From: CBDBGD01 sp965205235
Lineage (GTDB): Bacteria; Chloroflexota; Dehalococcoidia; Lucifugimonadales; UBA1127
NCBI GenBank assembly: GCA_965205235.1
Contig: CBDBGD010000007.1
Coordinates: 248,001-312,000 of the forward strand
DNA: 64,000 nucleotides
Direction of reading: 5' to 3'
Shown here: piece by piece, positions 46,633-54,090 of the stretch
How the letters are laid out: every line of letters starts with the position of its first letter
How positions within the stretch are numbered: the first letter of the stretch is position 1
Notes under the pieces: generated by a model
Database searches by the model: none
The model's input: the letters and a program-made list of their open reading frames with translations, nothing else
What the model was told of the DNA's origin: nothing
Position numbers and translations under genes: made by a program

Positions 46633-47426
46633 TGGCAGGCGCCCTGCACAACTTCTTCCTCCAGTCTCTCCTGTCCTACAGGGGCCTCTTCATGTGGTTG
46701 AACCCCATGGGGTACGTCTCCAATGTCGTCTTCCGGCCGATGCTCTTCGTCGCCATCTTCGGATTGGTGGGCCGCTATGCCCAGAATATCGAGGCTGCTG
46801 AGGCCTACATCATCGGCATGAGCGCCTACTCGATCCCGCTCATCCTGCAGGGAGGAATCATCCAGTCGATGGCCTACGACCGAGGATTCGGCACCCTATC
46901 CGTCAACTTCGTTTCGGCGGGGAACCGGCTTGCACTTTTCCTGAGCCGAGGGGTCATGCATCTGCCCAACGGCATCTTCAGCTTTCTGAGCTCCCTATTA
47001 GCGGCATGGTTAATCCTGGGCATGACGTTTGAAGGAGCAAACTGGATCGTAGTAATGGAGTCAGCCCTGGTGGTCACTCTCTCGTGCGGGGCCTTCGCCC
47101 TGTTTGTGGGCACCCTTGCGATTGCGTTCCGCGACTTTTTCACCATTGGTCCAGCTACCAATGGGCTGATTCTAGGACTGACTGGCGTGATTCTTCCCAT
47201 CGAGCTCCTTCCGGGAGGCCTGAGCCTGGTGGGTCAGGTGCTGCCGCTGTCCCATGGGCTGGAAGCCCTCAGAGCGGGATTCGCAGGCTCTAGCACCGGA
47301 GTAGGAGACCACCTTCTCATCGAGGCGGCTGTGGGAATCGCCTACGTAACCGCTGGCTACGCCATGTTCCGAGCTTCGGAGTGGTGGCTGAGACGCCGCG
47401 GGACTCTGGAAGGGGCATTGGGCTAG
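46632..47426 (+). CDS. ABC-2 type permease, orphan pair subunit 2
   Basis: GTG 46632 shares its first base with the upstream stop. The 264-residue, six-helix protein parallels the 50.5-kb permease in length, in the motif 'GTLSVNFVSAGNRLALFLSRG' (versus 'GTLSMTFVSSGSRLVHYFSRG') and in its end ('RGTLEGALG' versus 'RGTLEREPA'). The two permeases should form a heterodimer. The gene overlaps the convergent GNAT gene by four bases. Confidence 0.82.
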   Translation: MAGALHNFFLQSLLSYRGLFMWLNPMGYVSNVVFRPMLFVAIFGLVGRYAQNIEAAEAYIIGMSAYSIPLILQGGIIQSMAYDRGFGTLSVNFVSAGNRLALFLSRGVMHLPNGIFSFLSSLLAAWLILGMTFEGANWIVVMESALVVTLSCGAFALFVGTLAIAFRDFFTIGPATNGLILGLTGVILPIELLPGGLSLVGQVLPLSHGLEALRAGFAGSSTGVGDHLLIEAAVGIAYVTAGYAMFRASEWWLRRRGTLEGALG

Positions 47427-48595
47427 CTGTTCAAAGAGAAGCTCGTGCGCCCTGGGTGCCGACCGCCTGCTTCCCACTCCTGGCGCAGCACGCTGTAGCG
47501 GACCACATCGATCCGAGGGTAACCGGGCCGTGGGTCCTTGCGGCAGCTTCGCAGCACTCCCTCTCGGGCCATGCCCAGCTTCTCCATGACTCTCCAGGAG
47601 CGCCGGTTACGGAGGTCAGTGTCAGACCCAATCCTCTGGAGACCTAGCTCCTCAAACCCCCAATCAACCACGGCACGAGCGGCCTCTGCCATAAGGCCTC
47701 GGCCCCAATGCGGCCTCGCCAGAGCGTAGTGGACCTCTCCTGTCTCTTCTTTCGGGTCGACGGTCAGAATAATGCCCCCTATGCCGGCGCCATCCAGCAC
47801 TATCGCCCATGAGAACTCCGTTCCCGGCGCAATCATCCTGCCGGCGACGAACTCCTCCGCTTTCCGCCGAGTGTATGGCTGGGGAACAGCATCGAGAAGG
47901 TACTCCGTCCACTCAGGGTCCCTGGCGTACTGGAACACGTCGTCCACGTCCCCTGGGCCAAACGGGCGCAGGGTTAGCCGAGCGGTGGTGAGCCGGGGGA
48001 GGTCATCGCGATGGGTCGTGCGGTACTGCTGAAGGGGAGGTGGGGAGACGGACGACAGCGGTCCGGCAGGCCCGCTCCACTCATCCCTCAGCACGGAATA
48101 GGTGGCCTCATCCCAACGTTCACCCCGCAGGAATTCGGCACTTCGGTTCGTCCCCTCGTACGTCATTCCCAGCTTTTCCATCACCCGTAGGGAACGCGTG
48201 TTCCGAGTGTCGGCGCGGGCGTAGACCTTCGCGAGCCCGTATTCGCGGAAGCCCCAATCGATAACCGCGACCGCCGCCTCAGCGGCAATCCCCTGTCCCC
48301 ACTGCGGTCTGGCCAGGTCGAAGCCCAGCTCGGCTGCTTGGTGCTCAGGGTCGACGGTCAGGTCGACGAGGCCTACTAAGCGGTCCTTGAGGACGATAGC
48401 GAACTTGGCGTTACGGTCCCACGACTCGAGCACCGCCCGCGCCACCATGTGTTCAGTAGCCCCGCGACCGTATGGACGCGGGTAGAACTCGGCCCACAGT
48501 GGGTCGCTCGCGTACTCGAGCACCTCATCGACGTCGGATAGCCTGAAGGGCCTGAGCACCAGTCGCTCCGTCCTCAGCTCGGTTGGAGTGGTCAC
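47423..48595 (-). CDS. Tandem-fused double GNAT acetyltransferase
   Basis: The 390-residue protein is two RimJ/RimL-type GNAT domains in a row. Domain 1 (about 1-175) has 'LRTERLVLRPFRLSDVDEV', 'GQGIAAEAAVAVIDWGF' and 'VMEKLGMTYEG'; domain 2 (about 205-375) has 'LTTARLTLRPFGPGDVDDV', 'GRGLMAEAARAVVDWGF' and 'VMEKLGMAREG'. The near-parallel motifs point to internal duplication. Both acetyl-CoA sites look intact. GTG 48595 overlaps the upstream methyltransferase stop (GTGA), implying co-translation. Acceptor unknown. Confidence 0.87.
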   Translation of the reverse strand: MTTPTELRTERLVLRPFRLSDVDEVLEYASDPLWAEFYPRPYGRGATEHMVARAVLESWDRNAKFAIVLKDRLVGLVDLTVDPEHQAAELGFDLARPQWGQGIAAEAAVAVIDWGFREYGLAKVYARADTRNTRSLRVMEKLGMTYEGTNRSAEFLRGERWDEATYSVLRDEWSGPAGPLSSVSPPPLQQYRTTHRDDLPRLTTARLTLRPFGPGDVDDVFQYARDPEWTEYLLDAVPQPYTRRKAEEFVAGRMIAPGTEFSWAIVLDGAGIGGIILTVDPKEETGEVHYALARPHWGRGLMAEAARAVVDWGFEELGLQRIGSDTDLRNRRSWRVMEKLGMAREGVLRSCRKDPRPGYPRIDVVRYSVLRQEWEAGGRHPGRTSFSLNS

Positions 48596-49440
48596 TGTTG
48601 GTGCTCCTGTTTGGTAGCCACAACCACAAAGTGAGTGGAGACTCCTAGCAGAGTCCTTTCCTGCTCTACAAGACGAATCAGGTCGAGTAGCTGGGCTCTC
48701 TTCGCTGGATTCGACATGCGCCCTTCAAGGTCGGTGGCAAGCTGTCCTGGTCCCTGCACTGAGCAGAGGTATCGACAGTCAAATCCTGCCTCAAGCACCT
48801 CGGACTTGAGTTCCTCCGGCATGTGGAAGAACGCCGTTGTGAAGTAGCGGAGGCCATCGGGGGAACTGCGGTGCTGCCCGTCCTCTAGATCCCGACGCAG
48901 TATGGAGACGAAGGTAGGGTCATCGATATAGCCTCTGGCGAGACCGTTGAGCAGCGAGGCGAACCGGTTGATCGCTTTGGCAATCAGCAGACCGCCGGGC
49001 TTCAGCACTCTGTGAGCCTCACGTAGGGCTGTCAGCCGCTGTTCTCCGGTAGTCAGGTGATAGAGAGGCCCCATCAAGAGCACGGCATTAGCGCTGTTGT
49101 CTCCGTGGTTGATCGAGAGTGCATCGCCCCGGGTCACGCTCGCCAAAGGGTGAAGGGGCTGCGACTCAGAAGCTTCACATGCTTGCTTAACGTGCTTCTC
49201 CACGGGGTCACTGAGATGGACCTCGTAGCCATTCTCAGCAAGCCAGCACGAATACTTGCCGGGGCCCCCTCCTACGTCAAGTACCACTCCCGGCGGTGAA
49301 GGCAAGAAGCGTTGGATGAGCTCGCGCATGCGAGCAGACTCCAACAACCCACTGCCCCGTTCAAGCCGGTTTCCCTCGTCGAATCTGTCGTAGTACGTGA
49401 GCATTTGACTCTGGTCCAGTGCAGTCCTCCGTCCCGCCAT
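48592..49440 (-). CDS. SAM-dependent methyltransferase (class I)
   Basis: From ATG 49440, preceded by GGGAGGGA at nine bases, the 282-residue protein has 'VLDVGGGPGKYSCWLAENGY' (motif I), 'VHLSDPVEKHV', 'AVLLMGPLYHLTTG' and 'VLKPGGLLIAKAINRF'. The pattern resembles ubiE/small-molecule methyltransferases. An upstream in-frame ATG at 49518 would add 26 residues without conserved features. It is coupled to the double-GNAT gene, suggesting both modify the same compound or class of compounds. Confidence 0.87.
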   Translation of the reverse strand: MAGRRTALDQSQMLTYYDRFDEGNRLERGSGLLESARMRELIQRFLPSPPGVVLDVGGGPGKYSCWLAENGYEVHLSDPVEKHVKQACEASESQPLHPLASVTRGDALSINHGDNSANAVLLMGPLYHLTTGEQRLTALREAHRVLKPGGLLIAKAINRFASLLNGLARGYIDDPTFVSILRRDLEDGQHRSSPDGLRYFTTAFFHMPEELKSEVLEAGFDCRYLCSVQGPGQLATDLEGRMSNPAKRAQLLDLIRLVEQERTLLGVSTHFVVVATKQEHQQ

Positions 49441-49523
49441 GACTAACTGTCCCTCCCTATTCCGGCACGTAGGTTTCGGGGAGAGGTGGTCGCCGTTGTT
49501 CACGAATGTTCCGAGCATTGCCG

Positions 49524-50480
49524 CTACTTGAGCAGGCTGATGTACGCCTCCTCCAGGGTCGGGTCCCGTACCACCAGCCGTTCGATGTTGTCCTCGCCCA
49601 CGGTATCGGCGATGCGGCTGCGCACGTCCGATCCAGTCTCACTGTGGACCGTCAGTTTCTGAAACGCCTCGTCGCTCCCGACGTCGACGTGGCTGACCTG
49701 GGGCAGTGCGGTGATCTCCTCTTGGAGACCCGCCCTGGCCTCTCGCAGTGTCACCTCGGTGATTACCACCTTGCTGAAGCGGCGCTTGATGGTCGTCGGG
49801 CTCCCCAGGGCGACGAGCTTGCCCAGGTTGATGATGGCGATGGTGTCGCACAGGGAGTCCGCCTCGAACATGTAATGGGTCGTGAGCAGGATGGTCTTCC
49901 CCTCTGCGGCCAGGACGGGCACCATCTGCCGGACCTCCTGGGCGCCGATGGGGTCCAGGCCGATGGTGGGCTCGTCCAGGAAAAGGACCTCCGGGTCGGT
50001 GAGCAGCCCCCGGGCTAGGTGGAGCCGCTGCCGCATGCCTCGAGAGTACTCCTCCACCAGGGTCTTGGGCCTGTCGGCGAGCCCCACCATCTCCAGCAGG
50101 TGATCGATCCGGCGGTTGGCCACACCGGGGTCCATGTGGTTCAACGCCCCGAAGTAGCGCAGGTTCTCCCGCCCCGTCAGGCGGCCGTACAGGCCCCGGT
50201 CGCCGCCGAGCACCAGGCCGATGTGCTTGCGCACCTCCGAGGCCTGCTTGGCAACGTCCGCGCCCAGGACCGTCGCCCGTCCGGCGGTGGGCGTCAGCAG
50301 CGTGGACAGCATCCGGACGGTGGTGGTCTTGCCGGCGCCGTTGGGCCCCAGCAGCCCAAAGACCGCGCCCTGTGGGACGGTCATGGTCAGCTCATCCAGA
50401 GCCACCGTCTCCCGGACCTGGCCCAGGATGCTCCGTGACCTGTAGACTCGCCTCAGTGACTCGCACATAACAACGTCCAT
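49524..50480 (-). CDS. ABC transporter ATP-binding protein (DrrA/CcmA-like exporter type)
   Basis: The 318-residue protein has Walker A 'GLLGPNGAGKTTT', signature 'YSRGMRQRLHLARGLL', Walker B 'VLFLDEPTIGLDP' and the switch histidine in 'LLTTHYMFEADSL'. A C-terminal ~90-residue extension follows, as in DrrA-type drug exporters. It powers the permeases encoded directly after it on the same strand, and is the only ABC ATPase in the window. ATG 50468 (MCESLRR) is an alternative start. It lies 6 bases beyond the upstream limit of the methyltransferase frame. Confidence 0.9.
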   Translation of the reverse strand: MDVVMCESLRRVYRSRSILGQVRETVALDELTMTVPQGAVFGLLGPNGAGKTTTVRMLSTLLTPTAGRATVLGADVAKQASEVRKHIGLVLGGDRGLYGRLTGRENLRYFGALNHMDPGVANRRIDHLLEMVGLADRPKTLVEEYSRGMRQRLHLARGLLTDPEVLFLDEPTIGLDPIGAQEVRQMVPVLAAEGKTILLTTHYMFEADSLCDTIAIINLGKLVALGSPTTIKRRFSKVVITEVTLREARAGLQEEITALPQVSHVDVGSDEAFQKLTVHSETGSDVRSRIADTVGEDNIERLVVRDPTLEEAYISLLK

Positions 50481-50523
50481 TCCTCTCCCCTTCCCAATCC
50501 GTCCGGACTGTCTCCTGATGTGC

Positions 50524-51321
50524 TCATGCGGGCTCCCGCTCCAGGGTTCCCCGAATCTTGACCTCCCGCTCGACGAGGCGGAAGCACGCGTAGCCGATCA
50601 CCGCGTACCCCAAGCCGACCAGGAGCTCTCGGAGGAGTTCCCCCTGCACCTCTGCGAAGCTGGCCCCGGCTAGAGACGCCTTGAGGGCTAGGAAGCCGTG
50701 GGTTATGGGCATCACCTGGGCGATGCGCTCCAGCACCAGAGGCATGCTAGACAGGGGGATGACGATCCCCGTCAGGGTGAGGAAGACCCCGAGGCCTACG
50801 GAGTAGAGGTTCTCCCAGTCCTGCAAAAAAATCATGAAGTTACCGAGGAACAGCACGAACATGAGGACTGACGTCACGATGAGGAAAACAGCCAGGATGA
50901 AGGGCACCCAGTTCGTCGCGGAGTAGTCCACGCCCAGGAAGATCAGTCCCCCCAGGAGGCCCATGGAGATGGTCACGAAGCCGTTGGGGTAGTGAGACAG
51001 CCCGCGGCTGAAGTAGTGGACAAGGCGGCTGCCCGACGACACGAAGGTCATCGAGAGGGTCCCTACCCACTTCTCCCAGTTGAAGGCCGGTGCGATCGTC
51101 CCCGCCAGGAACACCCCGGCCGCATTGACCGAGATGCCTACGACGATGAGTTTGGCAAGATCCGGGTCGACGGCAAAGCGGCCCAGGAAGCCGAACAGCA
51201 TCACCGTCAGCATGGGCCGGATGACCGCGTTGACCAGGTAGGACGACGGGGTCGCCCAGCCGAACCGGGCCTTGAAGCCCAGATACAACTGCAGCCACAG
51301 GTTGTGTGTGAAGGCGATCAT
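50524..51321 (-). CDS. ABC-2 type permease, subunit 2
   Basis: A 265-residue, six-helix membrane protein. It is immediately adjacent to the other permease (no gap at 51321/51322) and 43 bases before the ATPase gene. Its sequence parallels the orphan permease at 46.6 kb in the shared 'GTLSMTFVSSGSRLV' and 'RGTLE' segments. It should form the translocation path with its neighbour. Confidence 0.87.
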   Translation of the reverse strand: MIAFTHNLWLQLYLGFKARFGWATPSSYLVNAVIRPMLTVMLFGFLGRFAVDPDLAKLIVVGISVNAAGVFLAGTIAPAFNWEKWVGTLSMTFVSSGSRLVHYFSRGLSHYPNGFVTISMGLLGGLIFLGVDYSATNWVPFILAVFLIVTSVLMFVLFLGNFMIFLQDWENLYSVGLGVFLTLTGIVIPLSSMPLVLERIAQVMPITHGFLALKASLAGASFAEVQGELLRELLVGLGYAVIGYACFRLVEREVKIRGTLEREPA

Positions 51322-52101
51322 CTAGACCCGTCCCAGCATGCCTGTGATTCGAATGCGCTCCTCCACCTTTCGGAACATCCAGACCGCCGTCAGTAGCCAG
51401 ACTGCGGCTAGGGCTATCGCGATCGCTCCGTTGACCAGGACGTCGGCCACAGGAGCGCCATTGATGGACCCTACCACTGCCTGCATCGCCCAGGAGGTGG
51501 GGAAGACCCTGGCCACTGCCTCTAGGACCACAGGGAGGACGCCGATGGGGTAGAGGAAGCCACTGAACACGATGCCGAAGGGGCCGATGGTGTTCATGTA
51601 TCCCTGGGCGCCACCGCTGAGGACGTAGGCCGGCGCAAAGAAGCAGCTGGTGATCACGAGAGCGGCGACGGTGACCAGTAGGGTCGCTCCGAAGAGCGGC
51701 GGGTGAGAAATGTTGGGCAGTTCGCCCAAGACCGCGTACACGGTCACCAGGGAGACAGGCGCGGAGATGGCGGCCACCGTCGTAATGGCGAGCACCTTCC
51801 CCAGCATGACCACCGCCAGGGGGCTGCGGGAGAGGATCATCGGATCCAGGGTCTGGTTGAAGAACTCCCCGCGCAGCGAATGTCCGACGCGGAAGCTGCC
51901 CAGGTTCCACATGGTAGCCAGGATCGCACCTACGGGGACGTAAGCCAGGATGGCAGGGTTGTCGCTCTTGCCGGCAATCCAGCCCATGACGATCATGTAG
52001 GGCACGAAGATGACGAAGATGCCCAGGCTGCCTACCCCCGAGAGGGTTTGCTTCCACTGGACGAGGTAGGCCGCTCTGAGCGCCCGGAGATGCCCGATCA
52101 C
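51322..52101 (-). CDS. ABC-2 type permease, subunit 1
   Basis: A 259-residue, six-helix protein, the first gene of a permease-permease-ATPase operon on the minus strand. GTG 52101 starts 'MIGHLRALRAAYLVQWK', matching the orphan permease at 45.85 kb over its length (259 residues in both). Probably exports a lipid, drug or peptide-like compound. Confidence 0.87.
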   Translation of the reverse strand: MIGHLRALRAAYLVQWKQTLSGVGSLGIFVIFVPYMIVMGWIAGKSDNPAILAYVPVGAILATMWNLGSFRVGHSLRGEFFNQTLDPMILSRSPLAVVMLGKVLAITTVAAISAPVSLVTVYAVLGELPNISHPPLFGATLLVTVAALVITSCFFAPAYVLSGGAQGYMNTIGPFGIVFSGFLYPIGVLPVVLEAVARVFPTSWAMQAVVGSINGAPVADVLVNGAIAIALAAVWLLTAVWMFRKVEERIRITGMLGRV

Positions 52102-52146
52102 CTTCTCAACGCTCCTCTCTCAGGTGCGCTGTCCTCTAGAAACAGT

Positions 52147-52197
52147 AAGGCCCACTACGCTTCGTCTGTGCAGTGGGCCTTGTGGGTGCCTTCTTGT
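52147..52197. terminator. Stem-loop with dispersed repeat, copy 2
   Basis: AAGGCCCACT (52147-52156) pairs perfectly with AGTGGGCCTT (52172-52181) over a 15-base loop. The following GTGGGTGCCTTCTTGT repeats the element near 40.83 kb. It is upstream of the ABC operon on the minus strand, so it may terminate read-through or act as a leader hairpin. The rest of 52102-52518 contains no gene I can support. Confidence 0.45.
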
Positions 52198-52518
52198 TGG
52201 TGTCTAGAATCTACTCATAAGACATCCGGCCCACGAGCGATATGCCGCCACGCCCACAGCGCAAACGCCGGGGCTGCAATGGTGGCTCGGTTGGTGTGCA
52301 GGTTGGACATGAGGCCGGTAGTATAGGCGCAGCGAGGCTGGCTTGTCAACGGGCCGCAGTGCTATGGAGCGAAGTACAAAAATACACCCGACTCTAGCTG
52401 GCGGGAGATTCCTGCTCGATAGAGGTCGCTGGGACTGCCCGCGAGAGGTGCAAGGAGTGTCAGAGACGGGAGCTCCGGTTACGGGAGTGCCGAGTGCAGA
52501 CCAACGACACTCCCCGTC

Positions 52519-52713
52519 TCACCCTGCCCGAGTTTCCGAGCCCCCATCTACCGATGCCTTGTCCGCTCTAGTTGTGTGGTGCTCTCCGAACATCTTGGCT
52601 GATGACCTCACCTTGAAACTGGCCTCGTCGCGCTGTGCGCCAAGCCGCTTGCGAACGGCCTGCGTGATCGCCCAGGTGGTGCAGGTGAGCGGGGCAGCCA
52701 GCACGACCGTCAC
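52519..52713 (-). CDS. Small membrane protein B of the integrase-linked island
   Basis: GTG 52713 overlaps the TGA of the upstream small gene (GTGA), so the two are coupled. The 64-residue product has one N-terminal hydrophobic helix (VTVVLAAPLTCTTWAITQAV) followed by a basic, polar tail containing 'SSAKMFGEHHTTRADK'. The codons for that tail are the left copy of a 32-bp inverted repeat. No family is recognised; size and layout recall phage holin-like or small membrane accessory proteins. Confidence 0.5.
   Translation of the reverse strand: MTVVLAAPLTCTTWAITQAVRKRLGAQRDEASFKVRSSAKMFGEHHTTRADKASVDGGSETRAG
52571..52602 (-). repeat. 32-bp inverted repeat, left copy
   Basis: The reverse complement of 52571-52602 matches 54043-54074 at 31 of 32 bases, and weaker similarity (AGTTTCARGGT) extends about 15 bp further on one side. 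The copies face each other across 1.44 kb. This copy lies inside the coding end of small membrane protein B. Confidence 0.85.
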
Positions 52714-52874
52714 CGTAGCCAGCTCAGTAGTGGGAGCAGCAGGTCGTGGTAGCCCAGCAGCGCCTCCATCGTTGCCCCCAGGACCAGCAGAACCCCAAAG
52801 GATGCCAGAAAGGGCTTCGGGTCCATGGCTGTAGCTGCGGCGTCTGTGAGCCTGGCGACCTCGTTCTTTCGCAT
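52710..52874 (-). CDS. Small membrane protein A of the integrase-linked island
   Basis: ATG 52874 follows GGAGG at about five bases. The 54-residue product has a charged N-terminus (MRKNEVARLTDAAATAMD) and a hydrophobic C-terminal part (FLASFGVLLVLGATMEALLG, LLLPLLSWL). Longer upstream frames lack protein-like sequence. It is coupled to small protein B. Function unknown. Confidence 0.55.
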   Translation of the reverse strand: MRKNEVARLTDAAATAMDPKPFLASFGVLLVLGATMEALLGYHDLLLPLLSWLR

Positions 52875-52941
52875 ACGAGCCTCCTTCCCGTCCTGTGGGC
52901 TCGGAAGGAAGCGCTTGCGGGCCACCACGATTACCTGTACA

Positions 52942-53016
52942 GTGGGAAAGCGGTTGGGGGTTTCCCACCGTTCAAGGCCGCCGGGAACAGTGTGCAATCT
53001 TACTACCGGCGGCCTT
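52942..53016. promoter_or_regulatory. Two adjacent strong hairpins between divergent small genes
   Basis: GTGGGAAA (52942-52949) pairs with TTTCCCAC (52961-52968). AAGGCCGCCGG (52974-52984) pairs perfectly with CCGGCGGCCTT (53006-53016), followed by a short T-run. They occupy the 228-base region between small protein A (minus) and the plus-strand small membrane protein. They could be terminators, a structured leader or a small RNA. Confidence 0.45.
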
Positions 53017-53102
53017 CCCTTTTGCGTACAGTATAGGGCCCTCATCCCCTCTCGGGAAGTCCCGTTTCTCTCGGGAGGCATCGGGGCATGGGAGGCAGTG
53101 CG

Positions 53103-53306
53103 ATGAAGGCGATTGTCGTGAAGCGGCTGGAGCGCATTGGCGAGGCCGGACTGTTCCTTGTTGTCTTGGCCTACACCCTCGTCTTCTTCGCTCACCTAGA
53201 GGCGGGTGATGCCCTAGAGATTGCCGTACTGGCGTTCATCGCTCAAATCATAACCCAGGTGCTGATTGGCTTGGTGCAAATGGCTCGTTCGGAAATGCGC
53301 AAATGA
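53103..53306 (+). CDS. Small membrane protein C of the integrase-linked island
   Basis: ATG 53103 has GGGAGG seven bases upstream. The 67-residue product has a basic N-terminus (MKAIVVKRLERIGEAG) and two hydrophobic helices (LFLVVLAYTLVFFAHL and EIAVLAFIAQIITQVLIGLV) with a short basic tail. No family is recognised. It is divergent from small proteins A and B. Confidence 0.55.
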   Translation: MKAIVVKRLERIGEAGLFLVVLAYTLVFFAHLEAGDALEIAVLAFIAQIITQVLIGLVQMARSEMRK

Positions 53307-53675
53307 GTCGCCGGTAGCACCCCTCAGTCTAGCCCCCTCTCGGGATCTCGCGCCGTCCCCCGGCGAGCTTGCTACGGTTTTTCCCGCAAGGAAGGCTCGC
53401 AGAATCCGCCCCGTTTGAATCGAGAGCCGCTTCTTGCGCCTACCCCGCCACCTGATCCTGTTGCCCCGTTGCGGTCCCGTTTCAGGTTGATGTGTCTCGC
53501 AGTAGTGAGGGGCCTCGTGCCCCTTCTCGGTCAGCCAGGGAGCGGGACCGCAACGGCCTACCACGTCCCCCAGGAAGGGGTATTGGACTGACCCGAACCG
53601 TGTGCCGATGTACAAGACTCCGCCCCGGCACCACGAGCACGAGATTCGGTGCCGGTGCGCTCCAGTGTCCTCCAC
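53214..53675 (-). CDS. Possible Cys/His-rich protein
   Basis: The minus frame from GTG 53675 contains 'ISCSWCRGGVLYIGTRFGSV', 'GRCGPAPW' and 'PHYCETHQPET', a Cx2C...C...CxxH spacing that could bind zinc, followed by a basic region (RWRGRRKKR). Its 3' end overlaps small protein C on the other strand. A plus-strand frame at 53608-53901 with one hydrophobic helix (LWIAGVLLITLLGLVAVV) is a competing interpretation of part of this region. Neither has a convincing ribosome-binding site. Confidence 0.3.
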   Translation of the reverse strand: MEDTGAHRHRISCSWCRGGVLYIGTRFGSVQYPFLGDVVGRCGPAPWLTEKGHEAPHYCETHQPETGPQRGNRIRWRGRRKKRLSIQTGRILRAFLAGKTVASSPGDGARSREGARLRGATGDSFAHFRTSHLHQANQHLGYDLSDERQYGNL

Positions 53676-53929
53676 GGAGGCGATGCCAAGGCAGTCAGGG
53701 ACGCCGAGGATGCGGCTCGAGAGGTCTTTGCCCGGTGTTCAGCCCAGAACAGAGCTAGACCGCGAGGGAGCGTTGTGGATAGCCGGGGTGTTGTTGATTA
53801 CGCTGCTGGGACTCGTCGCTGTTGTATTCCGTGAGGCGTGGTGGCCCATCGTGTTGTGCGATTGTCGGTCGCGGCCCAATCGTGTACGCTGGCGCTGTTA
53901 GCCGGAGCGACGGGGGTAGAACCTTATAG

Positions 53930-53973
53930 AGAATGACCCCCGAGCGTCGGCACAACGTTCCGAGGGTCATTCT
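53930..53973. repeat. Long imperfect inverted repeat (hairpin)
   Basis: AGAATGACCC at 53930 pairs with GGGTCATTCT ending at 53973. The inner bases CGAGCG/CGTTCCG extend it to roughly 17-bp arms around a nine-base loop. No T-run follows, so it is not a standard terminator. It may be an operator, a recombination site or an RNA element upstream of the DUF2806-like gene. Confidence 0.55.
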
Positions 53974-54042
53974 CGCGTCTTTCGAGGCGGGTAGTCTACT
54001 CTCGCGTGCGCCTCGCGTGCGCAGTGAGTTTCAGGGTCGTGG

Positions 54043-54074
54043 TCAGCCAAGATGTTCGGAGAGCGCCACACAAC
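54043..54074 (+). repeat. 32-bp inverted repeat, right copy
   Basis: This matches the reverse complement of 52571-52602 with one mismatch. It lies just before the DUF2806-like gene. Read as protein, it ends a short frame 'SAKMFGERHTTEV' and stops, like the tail of small membrane protein B, so it may be the relic of a second gene copy. Confidence 0.85.
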
Positions 54075-54090
54075 GGAGGTGTGACCCAAG

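Noticed and set aside
52147..52197. Possible T-box or other riboswitch leader upstream of the ABC operon
   Set aside because: The T-box core sequence and specifier stem are not present; only a simple stem-loop is visible.
52343..52834. 163-codon plus-strand ORF
   Set aside because: It is antisense to the two small membrane genes, which have good start signals and hydrophobic helices; its own product has no features.
53930..53973. Integron attC site
   Set aside because: The inverted repeat lacks the conserved core-site boxes, and no integron integrase is present.
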